In this document: piece by piece, positions 34,459 to 45,192 of the stretch | Numbering within the stretch: the first letter of the stretch is position 1 | Layout: every line of letters starts with the position of its first letter | Origin: Exophiala sp. HKRS030 | Lineage: Eukaryota; Ascomycota; Eurotiomycetes; Chaetothyriales; Herpotrichiellaceae | DNA length: 64,000 nt | Direction: 5' to 3' | Assembly: GCA_023897205.1 (NCBI GenBank) | Contig: JAHWDD010000002.1 | Location: forward strand, 5,270,001-5,334,000 | Made by a program: the position numbers and the translations under genes | The notes under the pieces: generated by a model | What the model was told of the DNA's origin: nothing | Seen by the model: the letters and a program-made list of their open reading frames with translations, nothing else | The model's database searches: none

Positions 34459-35574
34459 CTTTCAAATAAGAGGCTTAAAGCTGAGGTTCGGTTTGATGTT
34501 TGCCTGAGAAGATAGGATCAACTTTGGTTTGTGACTTAGGAGTTCTCGGGGAAAGTTGGATGGCGAAGATAACTCGGGCGGATCATAGCATTATGTACTT
34601 TGCGATCGCTGGGAATAAATGCGATATTTCCGCAAAGATGCGCCTTTGGCATTACTGACGAAAGGCTATCCCTATTTAGACAGGTATCAAAATGGAAAGA
34701 TCTGGCCTTCGACGGATTACAATCGCCGAAGATTTACGGGGTTTGTTCTGGGCAAGCATGCAGATGTAATTTGACTCTGCAGCTCTGTAAACCAGCAGCG
34801 ACCATCTCAAGAACTGTCATGGTGAAGATCGAAACAAATTAAAGTCAACTTCCGTCTTCAGATTAAACTTATTTTCCACACAGTAGAGAGGCTGAGCCTC
34901 AGGATATCACTCTCGCTCCTCCAAAAGCACGGGGAAGGACGCTACACCAGTGTACACATGATAATTCTGGGGTAGACAATTCCGGATGTAAGAGCTGAAT
35001 TTTAACAGCCAATCGGCGAACTTCCGCTATGGGTCTTCGACTTCATTGTTCTCCCAGTTGCAAAGCCTGATCACACGCAAGCATTCCGGAGTATACCTCG
35101 TCCGCTCTATTGCGTTTCTGACAATAGGCAGTCAGACTAGGTACCTGGGCGGAGGATATATTATAGCCCAGCTTTTCACGTTGGAGAAGGTTTCATATAT
35201 CGCCTTTTCAAGAGTCTAAAAAAATTACAAGCCATTATCCATTCAGACAGGATGGAATTGATTGACGTGCCTGCGCTTTGCGCTGGATTGATTTCCCATC
35301 AAGTGTTCCGCCTCCGCGAACCTACTATAAAGTGATACCTTGCCCATCTTCATATCTAAATATTGTCGTGCTAAAATTCATGCAGCGAATTTCTTGTTCA
35401 TGTTGGGGTGATGAGTTTCTTGCTGAGGATATTGCACTTACGATGGCTGGATATGGAATATTCGGTCACAGCCTTCCTGCATAGCGAGGCGTTATATATC
35501 TTTTCACTATGGTAACCATGAACTCAAATCTTGGAGGCTTCTTACCAACATCTCGCAAAGTATAAGTTTAGCAG
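34459..35574. other. Divergent promoter region, MFS / P450-2
   Basis: About 1.1 kb. The 5' exon(s) of P450-2 probably lie in 35410-35574 but cannot be fixed. AATTCCGGATG near 34978 and ATTCCGGAG near 35085 may be regulatory. Confidence 0.4.
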
Positions 35575-37142
35575 TCTACCGAATCTATTTTCACCCATTG
35601 CGAAGATATCCCGGTCCGACGCTTTCCAAATTAAGTCGATTTGTGGCGTCGTGGCACGTTTGGAACGCAGATTCCCATCTCTGGATGATGGAATTACACC
35701 AAAAGGTACTGCCCCCTGTTAAAAATCAAAACGATCTACTTTCTGACACAGGTGGGCATAAGTACGGCGATGTTGTGCGAGTATCCCCAAACGAGCTCTC
35801 ATTCGTCTCTCCTTCGTCGGTCGATTGGATTCATGGCAGCAAAGCCAACGCTCTTGCTCGAGGCCCGTACTACTCTGGCGATCCAAACCGTCCAGCAGAC
35901 TCCATGCTGTCAACCCAGAATTTGGAAGAGCATCGATGGCGACGCAAGGGTTGGGAGCGAGGGTTCGGCGGTTCCCAGCTTAGAGAGTACGAACCCCGTG
36001 TAATCCGTCATCTAGAAGTTTTCAACTCGAGCGTGGAAAGACTTTTATTAGAGGATAAATATGTCGATATGACGTCTTGGGCTGAGTTTTTTGCCTATGA
36101 CGTGATGTCCGACCTGGCGTTCAGTGAAGACTTTGGGATGTTAAAAAGTGGCAAGGCTGATCATTACATCCGCTCTCTACATGGAGCAACACGAGTTTTA
36201 ACTATTTCGGCGCAGACTCCATGGATTCGGCCTCTGATGCCGTATCTTATGATAAGTGATCCTAGGGCAAAGCAGTGTGGCCTGGAGTTTGCGAAGATAT
36301 CTCGAGAAACCTTTGACCGCCGATCCAAGAGATCCAATCTCAAAGGAGATATGTTTTCCTACATTTCTTTACCCGACCAGGGCTCTCGTCCTCTGTCACA
36401 GGCAGAACTGATTGCTGATAGCGCTCGTAAGTCTATCATCGTCGGCATCCGAGGTCTTCGAACTGATCGAACCTAGTTCTCATTGCCGCGGGGCTGTTTC
36501 GACTGCGCTAGCCGTCACATTTGCAGTCTACCACCTTTGCTTGGATAGGAAAAGGTATCAGAAATTGCAATCAGAAATTGACCGATGTTGGGATGGTAAA
36601 GGAGAGTTGCAGGTAACTTCACTAGGTGAGCTCAATTCAAACTTTCAATCTCTTGACGTTGACTCTTAAGCTCCCCATTCTGCACCATATCTTGAAGGCG
36701 TCATCAACGAGTCACTTCGGCTTTGGCCACCGGCTCCAAACGGAATGCAACGTCGAACTCCTCCAGAAGGGGCCTTTGTAGATGGTCAGTTCATCCCCCA
36801 GGAACTCAGATCTCAGTCCACACCATGGGTATCCAACGAGATTCCCGTTGGTTTAGCAACCCAGACGTGTTCATGCCGGAACGATGGATTAGCGAGGAGA
36901 GACCCAAGAGTAATTTCAATCATACTCCACGGGCGTTCATTCCATTCACTGTTGGACAATTTGCATGTCTGGGAAAGAATCTTGCATATCAAGAGCTTCG
37001 ATTGTTCTTTGCGAATATGGTGCGAAAATTCGACTTCGAATTCGCACCAGATTTTGATCCCGCTAAATTCGAGCGGGATATTAAGTTCAAAGGAACGCTC
37101 CTGATCGGGCCAGTTATGATCGCGATGCGACCGCGCAAGTAG
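35575..37142 (+). CDS. Cytochrome P450 monooxygenase (P450-2), 5' end unresolved, two frame breaks
   Basis: Fungal P450, at least 470 residues. Supported exons: about 35575-35705, 35763-36426, 36477-36625, 36671-37142. The first intron (35706-35762, 57 nt) is in frame without a stop; removing it gives LHQKYGDVVRVSP. Marks: YFHPLRRYPGP hinge, EHRWRRKGW helix C, ESLRLWPPAP helix K, PERW, and haem loop FTVGQFACLGKN with the Cys ligand (GQF rather than GxR, as in some fungal clans). Two frame slips: G run 36490-36493 within helix I and C run 36795-36799 before PGTQISVHTMG. Helix I reads AAG then AVSTAL: the usual AGx(D/E)T(T/S) is not visible even after allowing for the slip. The anchor exon lies somewhere in 35410-35574. 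Different subfamily from P450-1 and P450-3. Confidence 0.8.
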
Positions 37143-37837
37143 GATCTCGTTTTTTCTATGATCTCGAAGACTTACCTGCGAATACCTAGATCTGAACAAG
37201 GTCTCATTGAGAACTTAGTATGGAACCACAGAAGAGCTATTTTTAATGAACAACTCTTTCCTCCAGCTTAGAGTCCACTCCAGCATGTCCAGACGCAGGA
37301 TAATGAGAGCATCCGCATTCAATGTGGGATAAGCATACAGCCAGAAACCCCGTTGGCCATGCTCACTTTCGAGTGATTGTATACTTCTGAGTGATTAGGT
37401 GAAGGGCTTCTTCCCACCAACAGAGTAACTTCATACCGATTCAATGAGTGGAATTGTGTTTGAATCTGCTAATATACGGCAACAAGCCTATTTACCCATA
37501 TCTTTCCAGATTCCATCAGATGGATTGTCTCCTCGATCTGATCAATTTTGAACTCCAAGATGGTTGCCTCGACCTTGTGCTTTAAGGTGAAACTCTGCAC
37601 ATGCTTCCAGGCGCTCAATTACTGCGTGGTTGCTAGCCCTAGTTCACCAAGTAGCATTGTAGGGCAACCTCGACTGCGTTAACTGAGATTTCTGGAGGGC
37701 AACCTACTACAAACAATATGAAACTTCTTCAATTTGTTCATAGCATTTGTATGCAGCCCGGATTTGCGTTTATAGGTTTTCGAAATACCAAAACATTTCC
37801 CCATAACCAGCTTCTCGTTTGTGTGACTGATCACGAA
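37143..37837. other. Convergent intergenic region
   Basis: Between the 3' ends of P450-2 and P450-3. Fragments near 37490-37690 have a weak coding look but no family and many stops. No gene called. Confidence 0.4.
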
Positions 37838-39655
37838 TCACAAATCTCTTGGACTTAGAATTACTCTCATGGGCGGCTTCTCCCAGAGATTAAAGACCTT
37901 GCATTCTGCCAGCCAATCTGTGGAGTCAGGGTGCAGTTCAATCTTGAAGGTCGAGATAAGATTCGCCAGCAGCAAACGCATCTCGGCATATGCGAGACTA
38001 TTTTCACAAGATTAGCGATCATTGACAACGATGGAAATTCCGCGAGCCAGAAACTCACTTTCTTCCAATACAATTCCTAGGACCATAAGAGAAGGGCTGG
38101 CATGCCTTACGGTCGTCACTTTCAAATTCTGCATCCCCTAGCCACCGCTCAGGTATGAACTTGGCTGGATCTTTGAAATTTCGAGCAGTATGGTTGGCAG
38201 CATATTGTGTGATACCAACGACTGTCTGTTCATTTCATTGAGTCAATAAGCGGCCTGAATCTGTGGGACATGAGGTAGGGTATTTTCCGTATTTTGGTAT
38301 TTACTTACATCCTCTGGGACGAACTGGCCGTAAATCATTGCACCACCTTTGGGTACAACTCTCGGTAATGCGGCAGGAGCCGGAGGGAACAACCGCAGAC
38401 CTTCTTCGATACAAGCATTGAGGTATTTTGACTGCGCCAGGTTTGTCAATGTCATATCTTTCGTGGCAAACTCTGTGCGAATTTCGTTTGCCAGTTTCTC
38501 GTAGATGTCAGGGTTCTTCAGCAGTAGGTAAGTCAAACCCGAAAGGAGAGTCGCTGACTGTTATTGCCATTTTAGTCCTCACAGAAATCATGGAGGGGGT
38601 TTTGATCAGCAGGCTCACGGTTTCACTCCCGGCCATGACTAGAATGCCGGCGGCTTCTTTAAACTCATCGTCAGTCATTCCCTTTTGTCCCTTTTCACGC
38701 AACATGTAAGACATGAAGTCTTTACGATCCGTAGTTATCTTGAGTCTTTCCTCGACTCTCTCTGCGCTCCACTTGAAGTGATTTGCCCGCTTATCCTTCA
38801 TTGACTGTGGGATAAAAAGGTTCAGCACGGATTCAACCCATGGGTACAATCTGGAGATGTACAAGAACATCATAATTGCGATCGAATCAAAAATGGATTC
38901 CACCCAAGGATGCAGCTTGCCATTATCGACACATTGAAAGGAGTGGGCGAAGGCAAGGTCGCCAATCAGGTCGAATGTTGAGAAGTTATACCACTGGACG
39001 ATATCGACGACGCCGTTCTCCGGTCCCTCTACCTGCTTCTGCAGGCCTTTGATAAATGCTTGGCCATAATATTGAAGATACGACTCTTGCGTTAGTAGAG
39101 CTTTCTCTGAAAAGGCATGGGACTGAAGTTTTCTCAGACGGCGATGGTCCTCGTTATTCGCTTGTATACTTCCGGTGTTTATTTAGTACCTGGAATCAAG
39201 TAGTCCCTTTGGGGTTAATTTGGGACTTACATGTGAGGAGCTCCCGTGAAGGTAGGTCCGTAGTAAATTTTTTGTTTCTCGAAGGACTTCCGTTTGTCAC
39301 CCTTGACAAATCCGTAAATATCGTCCCAGGCTGCAGAACAGTCGTAATCAAGGTTGTTGGGCCCAATTCGCACAACTGGTCCATATTCTTCGTGCAAATC
39401 TTTCATGGCCAGGTGCAGACGGCCACGATATGACTGGTAAGAAGAGGGAATCCACGAAGCTGCCCAGTGTTTGGGGCCCGGAAATGATCGCAGAGGGTGA
39501 AACAGAACATTGTACATATATCGGTAGAGTGTGTAGATCAGGGGCTTTGTGTCCCACAATCAGATTTACATGTCATTGAATTAGCATAGAAAGTCTATTC
39601 AGCTTACCATAGAGATTGCTAACCAAGTTAGCCTGACGAAAAGAGTTGTCTCCAT
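37838..39655 (-). CDS. Cytochrome P450 monooxygenase (P450-3)
   Basis: P450 of 494 residues in six exons: 39655-39608, 39544-39231, 39168-38619, 38557-38309, 38222-38059, 37997-37838. All phases agree and the frame is unbroken. Anchor METTLFVRLTWLAISM, then FHPLRSFPGPK, helix I MAGSETSATLL, helix K EGLRLFPPAP, PERWLGD, haem loop FSYGPRNCIGR, tail FNLWEKPPMRV. The acceptor at 38223 rather than 38227 is required by phase. The last two introns and the one after the anchor match P450-1 (12339-13994), while two more introns are found only here. P450-1 and P450-3 are paralogues that probably hydroxylate related positions or substrates. Confidence 0.9.
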
Positions 39656-40037
39656 TTAGTTGCGTTTATTTAACATTGATACCAATGTTGGCCGGTAAGG
39701 TAAATGAAAAAAAGCAGGTCCTTTCTTTGCCATTCATAACGAGTAATTCTAATGGCTCAGGGTCTTTCCATAAACGGTGGTCCTTATCCCCATTTGCAAA
39801 GTCCTGTCAGCGCCGTTAGCATGTGCAGAGATAACCACCCCGCGACGACAGGGAAGTTCGGAAGTTTAACATAAACTTGTAAATCCGGGGGAGCGTCCTC
39901 GGGTGGTTCAGCCCGCATTTCCGGATCGCAGCGGCTGGGTCCGCCACGTGATCCGCCAACGAACCCCCTCCGGTAAAAGCCAACTCCCTTCAACGGTGCT
40001 GGTGAGAGTGGCCTAGTCGCTTTCGCAATCGATCGTC
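39656..40037. other. Intergenic, upstream of P450-3
   Basis: About 380 bases with an 85-codon open frame of no recognisable family. If the PEP-mutase gene has a further frame slip near 40098, its tail would extend to a stop at 40013-40015. Confidence 0.4.
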
Positions 40038-40824
40038 TCATCTATCTTGGCTCTGGTTTCGTAAGCATCTATATGGTTCCAACACGCGTCTGCTGTTGTT
40101 ACGAATGATAGCATGATCCCCACAGATGATCAACCCTACCTGTTCCAGCTCTCCTATTTGCTCAAACGAAAGCTGAGGGTAACTCGTAGGCACGAGTACC
40201 AGAGGAACATCTTGGAGCGGCCACTCCTGACAAAAGGACAGAATCTCATCCGGCGTCTTCTGCTTGCTGTGGATCAAGACCGCGAATGCCCCGGCTTTTG
40301 CAAAGGCAATACCTCGTCTGAGTGTTTCTTCTTCACCTAGGCCTGCAATCACCGCCTCGGTGTGCGCAATGACCAGCACTGAATTTGACGACTTGGCCGC
40401 AGCAATCTTGCCTTGAAATTCCTCAATGGGCACTAACACCTGTCGACCGCCTTCTCGGAGACTGCTATCCTTGGGCAATGTCTTGTCTTCGATAACCACC
40501 GCCGTGGCGCAGGCGGCAGCAAATCTTGGGACAATATATGCTATGTTGATGGCGTTGCCGAAGCCCGTATCCAGATCGACGATCGGTGGAACAGGTTGCA
40601 CCTCATTCATCGACCTTGTCATCTCGAGGATGTTGCTTATCGGTAAGATGTTGGCATCCGGCACCGCGTACGATGCCGACAATTCAAATCCGCTCACCCA
40701 TATGGCATCAAAGCCGGCTTCTGCGGCTAATCTGGCACTCATTGGATTTAGTAGACTCGATGAAACGAATGTTCAGGCCAAAGATTGACAACGCCAGCTG
40801 TGGAAAGGGTCTTGCTTTCTGCAT
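40038..40824 (-). CDS. PEP mutase / isocitrate lyase superfamily protein, frame break near the N-terminus
   Basis: About 261 residues with the TIM-barrel fold of PEP mutases, methylisocitrate lyases and dimethylmalate lyases. Marks: NPMSARLAAEAGFDAIWVSG, SYAVPDANILPIS, the metal site DLDTGFGN, and EDKTLPKDSSLREGGRQ, followed by EEFQGKIAAAK. True PEP mutases carry EDK-x5-NS; here it is EDK-x5-SS, one residue off, while most lyases of the family have a Lys-Arg-Cys-Gly loop that is absent here. Start ATG 40824 (MQKARPFPQ). Around 40747-40749 (TTT on the plus strand) the frame changes by one, apparently an extra base. The C-terminus may also be misframed. Function could be C-C lyase of a branched malate or C-P mutase; the motif leans to the latter. 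Confidence 0.78.
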
Positions 40825-41707
40825 CTAGATCGACGTAATCGTACTCGGTAATCGTGATTAAGTTTTCGAGATGTAGAGCGACTGTAGTCTCCCTGCATCC
40901 ATAGACCAGGATCGGATTGGTCTTTGGGTCAGGTCTCAGCGCGACCAGATGCATCTCAACGCGACCAGATGCAATGAGGTGAACATGGGGAAGTCATGCG
41001 CTTCGCATAAAGAAAACCCCTGCATGATAGATGCTCCTTACGCGCTGGCAGATCTCGGCAGACGTCAGATAAGGTCGGTCCCCGGTGTTCCAGTTCTCAA
41101 GTGCGCAAGTCCGTGTCTTTGGCTACTTCAATTTTCCCATTTCGCAGCCTCATTGAGTATAACAAGGTGAGAGCCGAGAGGCGCAGGCGGGCTAATCTCA
41201 ATTGTGAAGGATCTCGACAACCGACTGAGAGAGCAAAAGCCAGTCTCGCGATGAGCTCGAGGTATTCCCACGGTTATCCGGGAAGATCGGCTATGGTCCC
41301 AGCGGAGACGTTTCATCTAGAACTACGTGATATTGATTGATGTGTGGGGACGGGTAGAACGACTTCATGGACGTCTTGGGATCTTGTGTAGCAGAGAGCG
41401 GTCCGCATATTCAGACTCTTGGAACGGTGGAGGTTGTTGGTTCTCCGAGGTAACTGCATTGCCGCCACCACCCCGCTCCGACGCAGCGGCCGCCTCGGGC
41501 ATCTCCACCGAAGTACCCCAGGTGTGATTACTAGATAAGATTGACTTGAACAAAGAACTGGTTCGAGTTCGACCCTGGTGAGAAATATCATAAAGTTGTG
41601 CTTCAAGTATTGGATTCATTGAAATCGATTTTTGCCGTAGACATTTTTGCTGGCCAGTCGCCATAATTGATAATCCTTGTTATTGCTGAATAGACCCCAG
41701 GCTATAA
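40825..41707. other. Divergent intergenic region with unassigned coding-like fragments
   Basis: Space between the PEP-mutase gene and BVMO 3. Minus-strand fragments at 40870-41320 (for example PKTNPILVYGCRETTVALHL) read like protein but sit in changing frames and match nothing I know; a decayed or misread gene is possible. A near-perfect 20-base tandem duplication lies at 40935-40974. Confidence 0.4.
40935..40974. repeat. 20-base tandem duplication
   Basis: Two adjacent copies of CTC-A-(G/A)-CGCGACCAGATGCA(T/A), differing at two positions. Confidence 0.7.
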
Positions 41708-43747
41708 ATGGGTTTAAAGCGGGAGCTTGGACAGGAATCACGGCTCACGAATGGGCACGCCGGCGGTCAACCGATTCCATCTACCCAGAATGGCGACACG
41801 ACGGAAAACGGGAGCATCGATGAGCCGCTCGATATGTTGGTGGTAGGCGCCGGTTTCGCCGGTGTCTGGCTGATCCACAAGCTGCGACATCGTGGGTTCA
41901 AAGTCAAGATCGTCGATGTAAGTGTTTGCACCATGAATGCATTGCCCCGTTTTGCACACTCCGATAGCTGTTGACAACTTCAGGCCGCTTCCGATCTTGG
42001 TGGCGTCTGGTATTGGAATCGATACCCTGGGGCTCGAGTCGACAGCCAATACCCGGTATATGCACTGTCAATACCAGAAGTGTACAAGGATTGGAGGTGG
42101 TCGTCGCACTATCCCGATCATAGTGAGTTGCGCGAGTACTTCAAGTACATTGATAAACGACTCGACATCAAGAAAGACTGCATCTTCAACAACAAGGTTG
42201 TCTCGGCCGTTTGGGACGATGACCGGTGTTTGTGGACTATCACGTGCGACACGGGTCGGGTTTTTGTGGCAAGGTCCTGGACAGCAGGGACAGGCTTTTC
42301 TGCAAAGAGGTACTTTCCAGACTGGGAGGGACTAGACGATTTCCAGGGAGAAATCCACCACTCCAGTTTCTGGCCGAAAGAAGGTGTCAATGTGAAAGGA
42401 AAGAGAGTTGCCGTTGTGGGTACAGGTGCGACAGGTGTACAAATCACTCAAGAGGTATGAATCCTCGGGCATCCATGGACACTCTTGAATTTGCAGAGTC
42501 TGACGCAGCTTTTTTACCTCAGTGGGCTCGAGAAATCGGTGACGAGGGAAGTCTCAAGATGTTTCAAAGAACGCCAAACCTAGCATGTCCATGAAACAGG
42601 TCCACATGACAAAGGAAGAACAGCAAGACTTGGCAGCCGGACTGGCGGAACGGTTCGCAGACAGAAACAAGTTTTATAATGGCTTTCTCTATCAATGGAG
42701 AGAGAATCTGACCTTCGACGACGACGCAAAGAAGCGCGAGGAGTTTTATTGGACGCTATGGAACATGGTGAGTTTGGAAATATCAAAGGTTTGGTAAATT
42801 GCTGCTAGGCGACTTTGCTGATCCAGGCTTGCTAGGGAGGATTTCGCTTCTTGATGAACAATTATTTCGACATGACACGTGAGGACAAGGCAAATCTTGA
42901 AGCATACACATTCTGGAAAGATCGAGTAAGGGAACGGGTCAAGGACCAAAGGAAGGCTGAATTGCTTGCACCCACAGAGCGTCCACATTTATTCGGTGGA
43001 AAGCGCCTCTCCTGGAACAGGATTTCTATGACCATTTCAACAAGGTGAATATTCAGCTTTTGCGTTTGATCGATCAAAACTGATAACAAGCGCCCTTTAG
43101 GACAACGTCGACGTGATCGATGTTCGGGATAATCCGGTAGTCAAGTTCGTATCGGACGGTGTAATTCAAAAGGACGGTACTTACCATAAGCTCGATGTCA
43201 TAGCCCTGGCTACTGGCTTTGACTCAATTACTGGAGGGCTGAAGGATATCAAGATCATCGGGGTCGATGGACAAGTATTGGCAGAAAAATGGGCCAAAGG
43301 GACTTGGACATACCTCGGGCTGACCACCGCTGGGTTCCCCAACTTCTTCTTGTATGCAATCCACTCAATGTGCGTCGGCGTCCTGAAATACCTGCTAATC
43401 AGTCGAAACGTGAACAGTACCTACGGGCCACAAGCACCAACAGCCTTTTCCAATGGTCCGTCCTGTGTTGAAATACAGGGCGACTGGATCGCCAATGTTC
43501 TGAGTGACATGCGTGAGAAGGGATGGAAGAAGATTGACGCACAGAAGCCTGCCGAGGAAGAGTGGAAGACACTTGTCAATGATCTGATCAAGGACACTCC
43601 TCGGGCAAGGTCGATTCCTGGTACAACGGAGCCAATATTCCGGGGAAGCCGCGAGAGGCCTTGAATTATGCTGGAGGTATTCCGAGATACAAGAAGACGG
43701 TAGAGGACGTGAGGGAGAATGGATACCAGGGATTTGTGCTTGCATGA
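41708..43747 (+). CDS. Baeyer-Villiger-type flavin monooxygenase 3, three frame breaks
   Basis: About 572 residues, cyclohexanone-monooxygenase style. Exons: 41708-41917, 41984-42454, 42523-42767, 42836-43044, 43101-43351, 43418-43747. FAD loop VVGAGFAGVW, then LGGVWYWNRYPGARVDS, fingerprint FQGEIHHSSFWP, NADPH loop VVGTGATGVQ, VIALATGFDSITGG, YGPQAPTAFSNGP, SWYNGANIPGK. The acceptor at 42522 (not the earlier one at 42496) gives ITQEWAREIG. Intron 5 (66 nt) is in frame without stops. One-base losses: about 42590 (LACP to MKQVHMT), 43011 (RLS to LEQDFYDHF) and 43598 (KDT to SSGKVDSWYNG). The D-S-x-Y-P/ARVDS and SWY blocks place it with cyclohexanone/steroid-type BVMOs, unlike BVMO 1 and 2. Confidence 0.87.
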
Positions 43748-44068
43748 GATGCGAGAGTTTGTATTTGACCTCTTATCGTCGCCGGCAGTGAAGTTGATAT
43801 AAAAAACTGTGGCATTGTTCGTATATGTTCATGACGTCCTCGTCTGAGAGGATGATGAAGTGCCAGGCAAATGTTTGGTCTAGCCATTAGTAGTTAGCGT
43901 GTCGGTCTTGGCATTTCAACCGTGGGCTGGCACGACAGGCACGCCACTCTGTTTCTTTAAAGATTTCTGTGGCATGAAATATGGCTGATCATTACGTCTC
44001 TAGCATAACTATCCCGCAATACACTATGATGTTCCTAACCGAATCGATATGAGTCCCAGCTCATAATC
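43748..44068. other. Intergenic, cluster boundary
   Basis: About 320 bases between the last catabolic gene and rad10. No gene. This looks like the right edge of the cluster. Confidence 0.5.
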
Positions 44069-45192
44069 ATGGCTGAAGAGTTTGACGATATCGAGTTCCT
44101 GGCTGCAGAATCAGCCCTACAACGATCTTCTGGCACGTCTAACAAAGGCGTGTCGTCAATAGACAACACCTCAGCCACAGTTGTTCAGCCCAAGCCTCAA
44201 GCTTTGCCTTCAAGACAAGGTCCTTCAGCAATCTTGGTGTCAACTCGTCAAAAGGGAAACCCATCTTGAACCATGTCAAGTCGTTGCCGTGGGAATTCTC
44301 CGATATTCCTTGCGACTATGTCCTTGGCGCAACAACCTGTGCTCTCTTCTTGTCGCTGAAATATCACCGACTTCATCCTGAATATGTCTACAGCAGAATC
44401 CGTCAGCTCGGCAAGCTGTACAATTTGCGAATATTGCTAACAATGGTGGACATCACCAACCACGAGGAGGCCCTCAAGGAACTATCAAAAACATCCATGA
44501 TCAATAATCTGACACTGATTCTGTGCTGGTCATCGCAAGAAGCAGGTCGTTATCTCGAACTCTTCAAGTCGTATGAGCACGCCTCACCATCGTCGATCAG
44601 AGCTCACCAAGCAGAGACATACAAAGAGAGCCTAACAGAATTCATCACTACTCCACGTACCATTAACAAGACGGACGCTGCTAGTCTGATCTCTAACTTC
44701 GGTTCCCTGCGAGCTGCAGTAAATGCACAGCCAGAAGAACTGGCTCTGGTTCCTGGCTGGGGTGAGAAAAAGGTTAGTGCCTGGGCCACTACGGTTCGGG
44801 AACCATTTCGCGTCAGGAGGGCAGCCAAGTCCAGTGCGGCTTTGTTGAGACAGGAGTCCTCACTTGTAGTGGGCGATGGTATGACTCTAGATTCAGATGA
44901 AGCACGCCCTGCAGTTCCTCTTAGACGTGCGTCCGGACTCAGTAACCCGGAGCATGGCCCGCTACGGGAGACCGAGGCAGGAAATGCAAGTCTGAAACGC
45001 ACGCGGCCAGACGAAGGGACAATGGATGATTTCGCAGACGAGGATGAAGACGCCCTCTTAGAATTTGCGGCGCAACAGGCAGCATCAGGTGATTCAGACA
45101 AGCCCAAGGTCGCCAAAGCCATCACACGACATGAACCGGAATTAAGTGAAGGGGTCGCTGCAGCTCTTGCGAAATTGCGGCACAACACGTGA
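44069..45192 (+). CDS. rad10: Rad10/ERCC1 homologue, DNA excision-repair subunit
   Basis: Non-catalytic partner of the XPF/Rad1 nuclease in nucleotide excision repair, about 374 residues, single exon. The central nuclease-like domain begins NPILNHVKSLPWEFSDIP and includes YVLGATTCALFLSLKYHRLHP; the catalytic residues are lost, as in all ERCC1 proteins. A tandem helix-hairpin-helix follows (LISNFGSLRAAVNAQPEEL, VPGWGEKKV). The C-terminal tail is acidic and disordered. One base is missing in the CCC at 44261-44263: QKGNP must be followed by ILNHV. Because rad10 is a conserved repair gene, this break is more likely a sequence error than a true mutation. Confidence 0.92.

Noticed and set aside
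39784..40041. 85-codon minus-strand frame adjoining the PEP-mutase gene
   Set aside because: Gly/Arg/Pro-rich without motif; more likely flank or the misframed tail of the mutase gene.
1..43747. A classical secondary-metabolite biosynthetic cluster
   Set aside because: No PKS, NRPS, terpene cyclase, prenyltransferase or DMATS; the enzyme set is oxidative and lytic.
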